A DNA stretch of 64,000 nucleotides from positions 28,173,175 through 28,237,174 of the forward strand of contig NC_049983.1 of assembly GCF_000003815.2 (NCBI RefSeq). Reading direction: 5' to 3'. The translations under genes and the position numbers were made by a program. The notes below the pieces were generated by a model. That model searched no databases. It was not told where the DNA came from and saw nothing but the letters and a program-made list of their open reading frames with translations. Source of the stretch: Branchiostoma floridae. Taxonomy: Eukaryota > Chordata > Leptocardii > Amphioxiformes > Branchiostomatidae. Shown here in pieces: positions 52,059 to 64,000 of this stretch. Within the stretch, counting starts at the first letter, position 1, and every line of letters starts with the position of its first letter.

Positions 52059-55000
52059 TGGTAGTTCTGCTTTCTTCTGGATTTCACACATGTTCCTGTG
52101 ATTAAGGTTATTAGTCCACTAGTTTTGCTTTCTGCAATTTTGGTACATATGAATCCATTACGTTTGCATGTATGTATGTTTATATTCATGACTCATTGTT
52201 GACAAAGGAAAACAAAGTTCCATCAGAAATGCACACGGCGTGCTTGGGACGTTCCCTCTTGGCGTGTATCGGAGTTAGGTCATGCTTTCCCATCGTTGCC
52301 TAAATAATGCTCAATCTAGATAATGTAATGGATGATTGGCAGTCTTTTAAAGTGTCGCTTGTGTTCGGATTACCGCAATAACCACTTGGCTAAACATAAG
52401 ACCCAACTTTAAGTTCTCGCCGCCCAAGTCTTTTAACTCTAGGAACAGGAGTACAGCAGATCAGGAGTACACAGATTGATTCTATCACCAGGCTAATTGG
52501 TAAAAGATTACATGGTTTAAAATGATTTCGAATTGTTGCTGACACAGGAAACATAGATAGATGTCTAACGGTTTAAGCTTTGTCCCTTGTTTTATGTGTG
52601 ATGTAGCTGTTCTATTCTCCAGTTCCCTGAAGGGGAAATCTTACATCAAACCTTTACTTGGTACATTATACAGCCCTAACCTGGCTGGAGATTTTCTTCT
52701 AGACACGACCATTTTGGAAAGGGTCACTTGAAACCTTTGTGTGTGGACTGCTTAATTTTTCTTGCCCGGAGCACGTCTTTTCAATACGGATGTGTGTGGT
52801 ATATTCTGTGGATTGGCTTTGAATCGGCCTGTGTTCGAATGTTCATGATATGTCAAATAATACCATTTAACCTATTTGGGCTAACCATTTACTATCTTTC
52901 TACTATATTTACCTTATTGCCTAACATTGAAGAACGTTGTTTATAAACGGGATTTAATCTCCTTCCAAAAATCCATTCTGATATTTACCTGGTTAGATAA
53001 GGAATCTGTTCACCAGCAAGTTTCCATGTGATCGAACAACTTCGCAAACAGCTGTCGACAGGTCGGGTAACTCCATGACCTTTTCACGCACGAATAGATC
53101 GCAGCAGAAATTATCTTCTCCAAACTGTGATATCGTCGCGTCGGTGGCCTGTTGGGCCGCTATTTGTATCGTGTGAAAAATGGACCCGTACCCTTAGCTC
53201 TTTCCTTAAGACCTCACTGAAAAGCGGCCTGCAGACCGATTTGAGGTTGTCATGAATTAAGTTCAAAGAAATATAACATGTGGCAAGGTCCAAGGATGTT
53301 GTGAAAAACATGAAAACCGACACTATCTGAACAGTATTAACTGATTTTTAGTTAAACCTTTCCATACTTAATATATCAAATCAAGCCCTAATAGCAACAA
53401 CCAGACCAACCTTTGACCAATCTCGCAGATTAGTAGAAAGGAATTTTTTCCGAACTTACAAGATGAATGACGTTACAGTGAAGTTACTGGGAATCCAGAT
53501 CGTTACCAGGGCCCACACAAGCCAGCTCTTCGGCACGAGCAGTAACATGCTCCGAGGAAATTTTGACTTGCCCCGCCGAAACCCCGAAGGCTTTCTTAAT
53601 TGGATTCAGTCAGGCGAAATCACCGTGATGAGCTTAGCTGGCCGGCGGGGATAGAAGCTCCCCCTGCCGAGGACTCCTCGTCTGGAACCCCGGGGGATGG
53701 CTAGAAGGCTTGGTTAGGTTATAGAATGGCTTTAAAGTTGAAAAGTAAATTTGTCATGATTTAAGCTTTCATCACACACGTTTCTGTGGTTGAGGAAAAT
53801 TATTTCTTTATTACTGACTTATTTCGTGTTTGGTACTCGCATTTGATTAAACGCATGTGGAGTTTATCTGCATGTGTGTTGTTTTGACCTATCGCGGTGG
53901 TTAAAGGAAAAATACTTCACTCGAAAGGTACAAATGATAGAGACTTTCTCTCTTGGTCAGGGGGTGGGGACTGGGAGCTGGTTTTAGAGCATGTTGTTGT
54001 TCAGCACACCTGGTTTTCAGCTCTCCGAACATTCGTATAGAACATTTAGGCCCACCTGTACCTGGGGCCTGTGGAACATTCGGGCCTGTTTGCTTTTGGT
54101 GATTTACAATTTCACTCTCAAGTGTATCACTCTCAAGTATTTGAGTTAACTAAGTGTAACAATAAATGTTATCTTTCCTTGTACTATTAGAAAAGATTTG
54201 CTTTGATTTAGCTATAGGGTAGTAATTATCATGATTGCTTTAGGACTAAAAACGTGTAAAGAACTGTTAATGTTGTTTTGATTATTTACAAACTATATAT
54301 ATTGGTAGTTCTGCTTTCTTCTGGATTTCACACATGTCCCTGTGATTAAGGTTATTAGTCCACTAGTTTTGCTTTCTGTAATTTTGGTACATATGAATCC
54401 ATTAACGTTATGCTTGCATGTATGTATGTTTATATTCATGACTCATTGTTGACAAAGGAAAACAAAGTTTCATCAAAAATGCACACGGCATGCTAGGGAC
54501 GTTCCCTCTTGGCGTGTATCGGAGTTAGGTCATGCCTGCCCATCCTTGCCTAAATAATGCTCAAATTAGATAATGTAATGGATGATTGACAGTCTTTAAA
54601 CGTGTCGCCTGTGTTCGGATTACCGCAATAACCACGGGGCTAAACACAAGGCCCAACTTTAAATTCTCGCCGCCTAAGTCTTTAACATTTGTAACAAGAG
54701 TGCAGCAGATCACACAAATTGCAATCAATCCAAATGCGAGATTCTATCACCAGGCCGATCGGTAAAAGATAAAATGGTTTAAAACGATTTCCAAATGTCG
54801 TTGAGAGAGGAAACATAAGTACATGTAGATGTTTACCGGTAATCGGAGGTTTGTGACAATACATTCGATGAGCCCAATTTTTGTGTTGGAACAATAATGC
54901 ACTGTGCTATATTATGGTATATTAGTTTGCATGGTTCTATAATCATACGGATCATTTGATCTACCATCAGGGAATGTGGATACTTTTTTCTCCAACATCA

Positions 55001-55181
55001 CAGTTGTCTAAAGAGGGATTGTGTCTCTTTTGTGCTTGTGGTTTGTCAAAACAATAACGGGACAATGTGGAATATTTTTCACTAAAGAGACCCAAGTTTT
55101 TGGCAATCTGCTTCACATGCTTGTTCGATTCTCACAATGATTAGGCTAAGTTCTGACAACAATAGCCCCATTATTACACAC
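52059..55181. repeat. Segmental array, copy 2 region (modules F-G-H-A-C-D-E-F-G-H-I)
   Basis: F (TGGTAGTTCTGCTTTCTTCT) at 52059 and 54302; G (GAAATGCACACGGC) at 52227 and 54477; H (GATTCTATCACCAGGC) at 52478 and 54741; A at 52591; C at 53183; D at 53463; E at 53929; I (ATCATACGGATCATT) at 54942. H is followed directly by A, which defines a head-to-tail unit. No gene. A 63-codon frame in D recurs but varies freely. Confidence 0.8.
54044..54093 (+). repeat. One-and-a-half-unit precursor of the 63.26 kb minisatellite
   Basis: GCCCACCTGTACCTGGGGCC, TGTGGAACATTCGGGCCTG: the same phrase that forms the array at 63264-64000, here as a partial duplication in module E. The same state occurs at 60331-60377, and a single earlier form at about 48240-48280. 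Confidence 0.75.
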
Positions 55182-55307
55182 NNNNNNNNNNNNNNNNNNN
55201 NNNNNNNNNNNNNNNNNNNNNNNNNNNNNNNNNNNNNNNNNNNNNNNNNNNNNNNNNNNNNNNNNNNNNNNNNNNNNNNNNNNNNNNNNNNNNNNNNNNN
55301 NNNNNNN
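55182..55307. other. Assembly gap (126 N)
   Basis: Run of N after an ACACAC edge. Confidence 0.98.
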
Positions 55308-56100
55308 TTGCCGTCACTGTCATTCTTTGTGGCTGGGAAATAGGCCCTTAGAATTAAGTTAGAATTTACTGAGGTCGACATTTTAACACGAGCCAACGTT
55401 AGGATGAAGGAGGCAATCTTCTGCTACAAACTTTTGTTCTTTATTACCCCGGACTTAATAAAGGAGTGTACTCTTTGTATACTTAAATAGCTGGTATTAA
55501 AAGGTAACGCCTGACTCGTTACATAACTCGTTAAAATCTATCCAAGTCTCATATCTATGCTGATGTAGTGTAGGGCTAGTCTGTGATTTCCATCGGATTT
55601 CCGCCGGGGCTTCTTGCCCTTGGTGCACAGAATCTTTAGGGCAGAGAGCGCAAGGGGCCCCGGTTCGATGGTACGACGTACCGTACCTAGCTTCTAGCCT
55701 GATCATATTTGTCGTAAAATCACCTTACGGTTGCAATCAGGCCCAGTAAAAAGAGTAAGTTGAAGTTTTTAAAGCGTCACAGTTAAAGACAGGTTAAATG
55801 TGCCAAGTTTATTAATCTATTCCTTCATCTTGAAGACAGTTGGGCTGTCCCTTCAGTCAGGTGACCACTGATTGGGGTCATGAGACTACACTATAGAATG
55901 ACTGCTAATTCTAAATTGTGTAAACACTTATTGATAACGAAGTTTTGAATTATTTTTAATGCAATCTTCATTATACACAAGGCCAGGCCCAGTTATGTAC
56001 CAACGCGTACGTGCAAGTCACCAGAGTTCTCACGATCGCGTCGATGCGCCTTGTCTTTGATGATGAAATGCTGTAGATAATTATTACGATTTGTGCGAAG
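55308..56100. other. No gene seen; diverged array flank
   Basis: 55308-55560 resembles 48290-48550 (CACTGTCATTCTTTGTGGCT, ATTACnCnGGACT). The rest is unstructured. Confidence 0.45.
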
Positions 56101-56418
56101 AGCAAAGTTTGGAAGATGGTACTGTCCGTGTGCTTGAATCATATAATTATCAATCGGCACGATTCAATAGAACTAAGGATGTATACTTGGTAAATGTGCT
56201 GGTGTGACATCCTGTCGCGGCCGGCCCAACGTCTTTGTCTAGGAGAGCATTCTGTCAATCAAACGCAAGTTCTCTCTGGCGTTTCCTCGGGACACCACGA
56301 CAGGATGTCACACCAGCACATTTACCTGTATACCATCCTTAGTTCCAATGAATCGTGCCGATTGATAATTACATGAATCAACCACACATGCAGTATCATC
56401 TTCTAAACTTGGCTCTTG
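56101..56418. mobile_element. Long hairpin: 120-base inverted arms, 75-base loop
   Basis: 56101-56220 and 56295-56418 are inverted copies at roughly 85-90 percent identity by eye. The inner part, AATGTGCTGGTGTGACATCC, is perfect. A transcript would fold into one long stem. No clear target duplication. A foldback MITE is most likely. Confidence 0.8.
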
Positions 56419-57330
56419 TTATCCAGAGCACAGGCCGTCTTGTTTGAGACGCTTTGCTCCGCGACCAATCTCAAGCCTCCGATAATCAATACTCGACAAA
56501 GGCTCAAAACAAGCCTCTTGGCTCGTTTCCATGTTTTGCCATATTATTTAAGCGAATGACGCAAAATACCTCTCTCTCTGTATGTGGGTAGGTGCAAGGA
56601 GCCCCGATAGAAGTCGGATGGCACGATGAACCGTACCCAACTTATAGCCTGATCATATTTCTTGGGAAAGCCCGTCACAGCCTGCTTATGATTTGCCGTA
56701 AGTCCGCCGTCGAAGCTCTGGAATAAGGTTGTGATATGAACTGATGTATGTCACTTTGTATTTGGGATCAAGAAAGTTTTTCCTGAATTGAAAAAAAAAG
56801 TTTTCTACAGGATCTGCCTTCATACATGCGTAAGAATTGTTTTCTCCAATTTTTTGCAATTGCGTTTAAATATTTGACAATGATCAGACATTCAGGTTAG
56901 TTCGTTATCTTTGAAATACTGTAATGATGTGATCACATGAAGCGATGTAGGCAAGTAATACAGTTTACCGTATTGAAGCTTATGTTTTCTAGACAAATTC
57001 AACTACAACCTTACAGCTTACAAATAGGTAAATATATCTAATAATGTTTAGACTTAAGAACCAAGAGTGTATATAATACTGTAGACTCAACATGTTGATA
57101 TATTGATACTTTTTCACAAACATTCGAGTAAGTCTTTCATTTGTATACCGTTGTATACAATACTAGTAAACTTCTCAAATGACTGGTCAAACAATGCAAG
57201 GCACTTGGAATTGGTAAAAAATACTTCTTATCAATGGACGATACTTGTCTGTACACCTACCGTAGTAATCCATTTCTATCTCGTCTTTCAGTCATAAAAC
57301 ACAACTCACACACACACACACATACATACA
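56419..57330. other. No gene seen
   Basis: Includes 56596-56720, similar to 55640-55720 (AGCCTGATCATATTT), and an (AC)n edge at 57303-57330. Confidence 0.45.
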
Positions 57331-57430
57331 NNNNNNNNNNNNNNNNNNNNNNNNNNNNNNNNNNNNNNNNNNNNNNNNNNNNNNNNNNNNNNNNNNNNNN
57401 NNNNNNNNNNNNNNNNNNNNNNNNNNNNNN
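57331..57430. other. Assembly gap (100 N)
   Basis: Default-size gap before the third array copy. Confidence 0.98.
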
Positions 57431-58985
57431 GTTTGCGCGTTAGTCCCTTGGTTTATGTGTGATGTAGCTGTTCTATTCTCCAGTTCCCTGAAGGGGAAAT
57501 CTTACATCAAACCTTCACTTGGTACATTATACAGCCCTAACCTGGCTGGAGATTTTCTTCTAGACACGACCATTTTGGAAAGGGTCACTTGAAACCTCTG
57601 TGTGTGGACTGCTTAATTTTTCTTGCCCGGAGCACGTCTTTTCAATACGGATGTGTGTGGTACATTCTGTGGATTGGCTTTGAATCGGCCTGCGTTCGAA
57701 TGTTCATGAGATGTCAAATAATACCATTTAACCTATTTGGGCTAACCATTTACTATCTTTCTACTATATTTACCTTATTGCCTAACATTGAAGAACGTTG
57801 TTTATAAACGGGATTTAATCTCCTTCCAAAAATCCCTTCTGATATTTGCCTGGTTAGATAAGGAATCTGTTCACCAGCAAGTTTCCATGTGATCGAACAA
57901 CTTCGCAAACAGCTGTCGACAGGTCGGATAACGCCATGACCTTTTCATGCACGAATAGATCGCAGCAGAATTTATCTTCTCCAAACTGTGAGATCGTCGC
58001 GTCGGTGGCCTGTTGGGCCGCTATTTGTATCGTGTGAAAAATGGACCCGTACCCTTAGCTCTTTCCTTAAGACCTCACTGAAAAGCGGCCTGCAGACCGA
58101 TTTGAGGTTGTCATGAATTAAGTTCAAAGAAATATAACATTTAGCAAGGTCCAAGGATGTTGTGAAAAACATGAAAATCGACACTATCTGAACAGTATTA
58201 ACTGATTTTTAGTTAAGCCTTTCCATACTTAATATATCAAATCAAGCCCTAATAGCAACAACCAGACCAACCTTTGACCAATCTCGCAGATTAGTAGAAA
58301 GGAATTTTTCCGAACTTACAAGATGAATGACGTTACAGTGAAGTTACTGGGAATCCAGATCGTTACCAGGGCCCACACAAGCCAGCTCTTCGGCACGAGC
58401 AGTAACATGCTCCGAGGAAATTTTGGCTAGCCCCGCCTAAACCCCGAAGGCTCTCTTGATTGGATTCAGTCAGGCGAAATCAAAGTGATGTAAAGAACTG
58501 TTGTTTTGATTATTTACTAACGTTATATATTGGTAGTTCTGCTTTCTTCTGGATTTCACACATGTTCCTGTGATTGGTACATATGAATCCATTATGTTTG
58601 CATGTATGTATGTTTATATTCATGACTCATTGTTGACAAAGGAAAACAAAGTTCCATCAGAAATGCACACGGCGTGCTTGGGACGTTCCCTCTTGGCGTG
58701 TATCGGAGTTAGGTCATGCTTTCCCATCGTTGCCTAAATGGTGCTCAATTTAGATCATGTAATGGATGATTGGCAGTCTTTAAAAGTGTCGCTTGTGTTC
58801 GGATTACCGCAATAACCACTTGGCTAAACAAAAGACCCAACTTTAAGTCTTTTAACTCTAGGAACAGGAGTACAGCAGATCAGGAGTACACAGATTGATT
58901 CTATCACCAGGCTAATTGGTAAAAGATTACATGGTTTAAAATGATTTCGAATTGTTGCTGACACAGGAAACATGAATAGATGTTT
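57431..58985. repeat. Segmental array, copy 3 (module E deleted)
   Basis: Modules A (57451), C (58045), D (58323), F (58530), G (58661), H (58897). D jumps directly from GGCGAAATCA to the interior of F, deleting E and the end of D. Very similar to copies 2 and 4 elsewhere. Confidence 0.85.
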
Positions 58986-61900
58986 ACCGGTTTGCGCGTT
59001 AGTCCCTTGGTTTATGTGTGATGTAGCTGTTCTATTCTCCAGTTCCCTGAAGGGGAAATCTTACATCAAACCTTCGCTTGGTACATTATACAGCCCTAAC
59101 CTGGCTGGAGATTTTCTTCTAGACACGACAATTTTGGAAAGGGTCACTTGAAACCTTTGTGTGTGGACTGCTTAATTTTTCTTGCCCGGAGCACGTCTTT
59201 TCAATACGGATGTGTATGGTATATTCTGTGGATTGGCTTTGAATCGGCCTGCGTTCGAATGTTCATGAGATGTCAAATAATACCATTTAACCTATTTGGT
59301 CTAACCATTTACTATCTTTCTACTATATTTACCTTATTGCCTAATATTGAAGAACGTTGTTTATAAACGGGATTTAATCTCCTTTCAAAATTTTCAAAGA
59401 ATTTATCTTCTCCAAACTGTGAGATCGTCGCGTCGGTGGCCTGTTGGGCCGCTATTTGTATCGTGTGAAAAATTGACCCGTACCCTTACCTGTTTCCTTA
59501 AGACCTCACTGAAAAGCGGCCTGCACACCGATTTGAGGTTGTCATGAATTAGTTCAAAGAAATATAACATGTAGCAAGGTCCAGGGATGTTGTGAAAAAC
59601 ATCAAAAATCGACACTATCTGAAGAGTATTAACTGATTTTTAGTTAAGCCTTTCCATACTTAATATATCAAATCAAGCCCTAATAGCAACAACCAGACCA
59701 ACCTTTGACCAATCTCGCAGATTAGTAGAAAGGAATTTTTCCGAACTTACAAGATGAATGACGTTACAGTGAAGTTACTGGGAATCCAGATCGTTACCAG
59801 GGCCCACACACGCCAGCTCTTCGGCACGAGCAGTAACATGCTCCGAGGAAGTTTTGGCTAGCCCCGCCTAAACCCCGAAGGCTCTCTTGATTGGATTCAG
59901 TCAGGCGAAATCACCGGGATGAGCTTAGCTGGCCGGCGGGGATAGAAGCTCACCCTGCCGAGGACTCCCCGTCTGGAACCCCGGGGGATGGCTAGAAGGC
60001 TTGGTTAGGTGATAGAATGGCTTTAAAGCTGAAAAGTAAATTTGTCCAGATTTAAGCTTTCATCACACACGTTTCTGTGGTTGAGGAAAATGATTTCTTT
60101 ATTACTGACTTATTTCGTGTTTGGTACTCGCATTTGATTAAACGCATGTGAAGTTTATCTGCATGTGCGTTGCTTGGCCTATCTCGGTGGTTAAAGGAAA
60201 AATACTTCAATCGAAAGGTACAAATGATAGAGACTTTCTCTCCTTGTCAGGGGGCGAGGACTGGGAGCTGATTTAGAGCACGTTGTTGTTCAGCACACCT
60301 GGTTTTCAGCTCACCGAGCCTTCGTATAGAACATTGGGGCCCGCCTGTACCTGGGGCCTGTGGAACATTCGGGCCTGTTTGCTTTTGGTGATGTACAATT
60401 TCACTCTCAAGTGTATCACTCTCAAGTATTTGAGTTAACTAAGTGTAACAATAAATGTTATCTTTCCTTGTACTATTAGAATAGATTTGCTTTGATTTAG
60501 CTATAGGGTAGTAATTATCATGATTGCTTTAGGACTAAAAACGTGTAAAGAACTGTTGTTTTTATTATTTACTAACTATATATTGGTAGTTCTGCTTTCT
60601 TCTGGATTTCACACATGTTCCTGTGATTAGGTTATTAGTCCACTAGTTTTGCTTTCTGCAATTTTAATACATATCATATGAATCCATTACGTTTGCATGT
60701 ATGTATGTTTATATTCATGACTCATTGTTGACAAAGGAAAACAAAGTTCCATCAGAAATGCACACGGCGTGCTTGGGACGTTCCCTCTTGCTCTTGGCGT
60801 GTATCGGAGTTAGGTCATGCTTTCCCATCGTTGCCTAAATGGTGCTCAATTTAGATAATGTAATGGATGATTGGCAGTATGTGAAAGTGTCGCTTGTGTT
60901 CGGATTACAGCAAAATATATAATAACCACTTGGCTAAACAAAAGACCCAACTTTAAATCTTCGCCGCCTAAGTCTTTTAACTCTAGGAACAGGAGTACAG
61001 CAGGTCACACAGATTGAAATCAATCCTAATTCTAGATTCTATCACCAGGCTTATTTGTAAAAGATGACATGGTTTAAAATGATTTTCAATTGTCGTTAGT
61101 CGGAAACATAAATACTGATGTTTACCGGTAGTCGGAGGTTTGTGAGAATACATTCGATCAGATTCAGAGCCCAATTTTTGTGTTGGAGCAATGCTGCACT
61201 GTGCTATATTATATCAAGTTAATTGAAAATTCTTGCCCGTGGGCTAATTGCAGCTAACATAAAAGATTCAAACAATGTAAGATACAAAATCACAAGTATA
61301 CTCTAGTCTAAAACTAGTAAAAGCTAACCCTAGATCCTGGGTTATTGGGTTCGACTCCTTTTTCGAAGACAGTGGAAGACGAAAGATCCCACCTTTTTTC
61401 CCACATTATATGGTTCTATAATCATACGGATCATTCGATCTACCATGAAGGAATGTGGACACTTGTTTTGGTGTTTGGTTTCTGCAATTTAGGTACAGAT
61501 GTTTATATTCATGTTGTTTGTTGACAAAGGAAAACAAAGTTCCATCAGAAATGCACACGGCGTGCTTGGGACGTTCCCTCTTGGCTTGGTGTGTATCGGA
61601 GTTAGGTCATGCCTAGCCATCCTTGCCTATAATGCTCAAATTAGATAATGTAATGGATGATTGACAGTCTTTAAAAGTGTCGCCTGTGTTCGGATTACCG
61701 CAATAACCACGGGGCTAAACACAAGGCCCAACTCTGCCTTCTCGATGCCTTAGTCCTTTAACTCTTGTAACAAGAGTACAACAGATCACACAAATTTCAA
61801 TCAATCCCAATGCGAGATTCTATCACCAGGCCAATCGGTAAAAGATGACATGGCTATTTTAGTGTAAAGGGGGTCATTTCAGATGGAATATTCAGTTTAA

Positions 61901-62300
61901 CATGATTTCGATTTGTCGCTGACAAAGAAAACATATTACTAGATGTTACCGGTAATCGGAGGTTTGTGAGAATGTATTCGATGAGCCCAATTTTTGTGTT
62001 GGAACAATGCTCTACTGTGCAATATTATGGTTTGTATGGTTCTATAATCATACGGATCATTGGATCTACCATCAAGGAATGTGGACACTTTTTTCTCCAA
62101 CATCACATTTGTCTAAGGGGGGAGTGTGTCTCTTTAGTGCTTGTGGTTTGGCAGAACAATAGTCAATAACGGGACAATGTGGAATATTTTTCACTGAAGA
62201 GACCCAAGTTTGTTTGGGCAATCTGCTTCACATGCTTGGTTGATTCTCACAATGATTTGGCTTAACTTCTGACAACAATAGCACCATTATCACACACACA
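58986..62300. repeat. Segmental array, copy 4 plus partial copy 5
   Basis: A (59009), C (59477), D (59755), E (60220), F (60585), G (60758), H (61038), I (61420), then again G (61547), H (61817), I (62047). Between 59396 and 59400 the B segment (fever-like CTGTTCACCAGCAAGTTTCC region of the other copies) is deleted. Confidence 0.8.
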
Positions 62301-62437
62301 CGCCCCTCTCGTCCTGGCCACCCTGCGGGTCTCACATGTGACCTTTGACTCCCCTGTTGACGAATGAAGTCTTGTCCTTCGCACCTGGCTTCTGAGCTCG
62401 TCGCACAGTCCCCGGTCCTGTGGCTGATATCAGACAT

Positions 62438-62860
62438 NNNNNNNNNNNNNNNNNNNNNNNNNNNNNNNNNNNNNNNNNNNNNNNNNNNNNNNNNNNNNNN
62501 NNNNNNNNNNNNNNNNNNNNNNNNNNNNNNNNNNNNNNNNNNNNNNNNNNNNNNNNNNNNNNNNNNNNNNNNNNNNNNNNNNNNNNNNNNNNNNNNNNNN
62601 NNNNNNNNNNNNNNNNNNNNNNNNNNNNNNNNNNNNNNNNNNNNNNNNNNNNNNNNNNNNNNNNNNNNNNNNNNNNNNNNNNNNNNNNNNNNNNNNNNNN
62701 NNNNNNNNNNNNNNNNNNNNNNNNNNNNNNNNNNNNNNNNNNNNNNNNNNNNNNNNNNNNNNNNNNNNNNNNNNNNNNNNNNNNNNNNNNNNNNNNNNNN
62801 NNNNNNNNNNNNNNNNNNNNNNNNNNNNNNNNNNNNNNNNNNNNNNNNNNNNNNNNNNNN
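62438..62860. other. Assembly gap (423 N)
   Basis: Run of N. The 150-190 codon frames across it are artefacts. Confidence 0.98.
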
Positions 62861-63263
62861 AAAACAAAGTCATCATCTAGTGCAAATTAACCTGCGACCT
62901 TTATGCATGATCAGATCGACAGACGACAGCGATTGTTCCCTATCTTGAATTTATCAAGACAGTTGTCTGCGCGAACCCTCTCGGTCGGCTAATGACCTTC
63001 TATCGAAGTGCGTCCATCTGATGATGTTGAGTGATCAGCAAGTCAGAATCTACAGCAAAATTACGAACATTATATCTAAGTGATGCTAAAGTAACGCATT
63101 GAGGCCATGACTCTAATTACTTTTAAACATGCCGTGTCTATTCATATCCCTTTAATAGGAGGAGACTACAAGTAGTAAGCATACAAATACGAAGGTATCA
63201 CACTACTACTCTCGTCCTGACTGTAAAATAAACCCTTTCTATTATGATGTTTGGATTTGCATC
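62861..63263. other. No gene seen
   Basis: Unstructured DNA between the gap and the terminal minisatellite. Confidence 0.45.
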
Positions 63264-64000
63264 AACATTCGGGCCTGTATGTACCCGGGGTCATGTGGAA
63301 CATTATGGCCTGCATGTACCTGGGGTTTTGTGGAACATTCGGGCCTGCATGTACCCGGGGTCATGTGGAACATTATGGGCCTGCATGTACCTGGGGTCCT
63401 GTGGAACATTCGAGCCTGTATGTACCTGTGGTCCTGTGGAACATTCGGGCCTTTATGTACCCGGGGTCATGTGGAACATTCGAGCCTTTATGTACCCGGG
63501 GTCCTGTGGAATATTCGAGCCTTTATGTACCCGGGGTCCTGTGGAATATTCGAGCCTTTATGTACCCGGGGTCCTGTGGAACATTCGGGCCTGTATGTAC
63601 CTGTGGCCTGTGGAACATTCGAGCCTTTATGTACCCGGGGTCCTGTGGAACATTCGGGCCTGCATGTACCCGGGGTCCAGTAGAACAGTTGGGCCTGTAT
63701 GTACCTGTGGCCTGTGGAACATTCTGGCCTGCATGTACCCGGAGTCCTGTGGAACACTCGGGCCTGCATGTACCTGGGGCCTGTGGAACATTCGGGCCTG
63801 CATGTACCTGAGGCCTGTGGAACATTCGGGCCTGCATGTACCTGGGGCCTGTGGAACATTCGGGCCTGCATGTACCTGAGGCCTGTGGAACATTCGGGCC
63901 TGCATGTACCTGTGGCCTGTGGAACATTCAGGCCTGCATGTACCCGGGGTCCTGTGGAACATTCGGGCCTGCATGTACCTGTGGTCCTGTGGAACATTCA
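63264..64000 (+). repeat. 33-34 base minisatellite, about 22 units, running off the window
   Basis: Unit GGAACATTCGGGCCTGCATG followed by TACCTGGGG(T)CCTGT. Units with CCTGT (34) and without the T (33) alternate, so frames drift, and both strands stay open for over 100 codons. Higher-order variants (CGAGCCTTTATG, CGGGCCTGCATG) are clustered, showing local spread of variants. Not a gene. Confidence 0.95.

Noticed and set aside
53463-53654. 63-codon frame in module D as a repeated gene
   Set aside because: Homologous copies at 47669, 58323 and 59755 carry shifts and stops, so there is no sign of protein-level conservation.
61320-61400. Possible tRNA gene around GGGTTCGACTCC
   Set aside because: Only a B-box-like stretch is present. 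No A box or cloverleaf arms at the right distance. Probably a SINE scrap.
63244-63997. Open frames of 134-211 codons on both strands with a Cys/Pro/Gly repeat
   Set aside because: They are translations of the 33-34 base minisatellite. Several overlapping frames on both strands stay open equally well, and there is no start context or splice support.

Overview
The window looks like animal nuclear DNA, most likely from an amphioxus-like (cephalochordate) genome. This is inferred from intron-split EGF, fibronectin and zona pellucida (ZP) exons, very dense short inverted-repeat transposons, tRNA-derived SINEs, CR1-like LINE ends and many minisatellites. It is a eukaryotic scaffold with eight runs of N. 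There are no operons, phage or CRISPR arrays. Almost all short reading frames are chance or repeat translations.

Layout. 1-13.2 kb is a transposon graveyard. It holds palindromic MITEs, many copies of a terminal motif built around CCAAGCAGA, a 2.65 kb element with 0.84 kb inverted arms carrying THAP-like and YqaJ-like coding remnants, and an orphan frameshifted exon. 13.9-14.4 kb is a striking 25-base minisatellite in which almost every unit is a small GC-clamped hairpin. 15.2-16 kb is a reverse-strand LINE remnant.

16.18-37.62 kb holds the one well-supported gene, on the + strand: three calcium-binding EGF exons, a fibronectin III exon, a complete ten-cysteine ZP module with a furin-type RRRR site, a transmembrane segment and a short tail. 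I can place twelve exons whose phases all match and which read 583 codons to a stop. The first exon or exons (signal peptide) are not seen. The product should be a membrane-anchored, uromodulin/UMODL1-like ZP protein that is released and polymerises after cleavage.

The most unusual object is inside this gene. The intron between the fifth and sixth ZP exons contains 15,638 bases (20366-36003) bounded by about 320-base, nearly identical inverted repeats and a 7-base target duplication, GTCAATA. It sits inside a 40-45 base minisatellite and splits it in two. No transposase is visible in it. It carries exon-like segments, a pogo-like MITE, a hAT-like MITE, LINE ends and a 50-base minisatellite full of splice-donor-like GGTAAGTA. 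It is best read as a very large non-autonomous (cargo-type) TIR element, or a MITE later expanded by insertions.

37.6-45 kb is mostly non-coding: a SINE split by a TTAA-flanked element, a possible first exon of a reverse-strand membrane protein at 41.3-41.4 kb, and a CR1-like LINE 3-prime end at 43.8-44.6 kb. 45.1-62.3 kb is a degenerate tandem segmental array without a convincing gene, interrupted by paired GT-microsatellite segments and a long hairpin. 63.26-64 kb is a 33-34 base minisatellite running off the window. Its one-and-a-half-copy precursor can be seen inside the segmental array.
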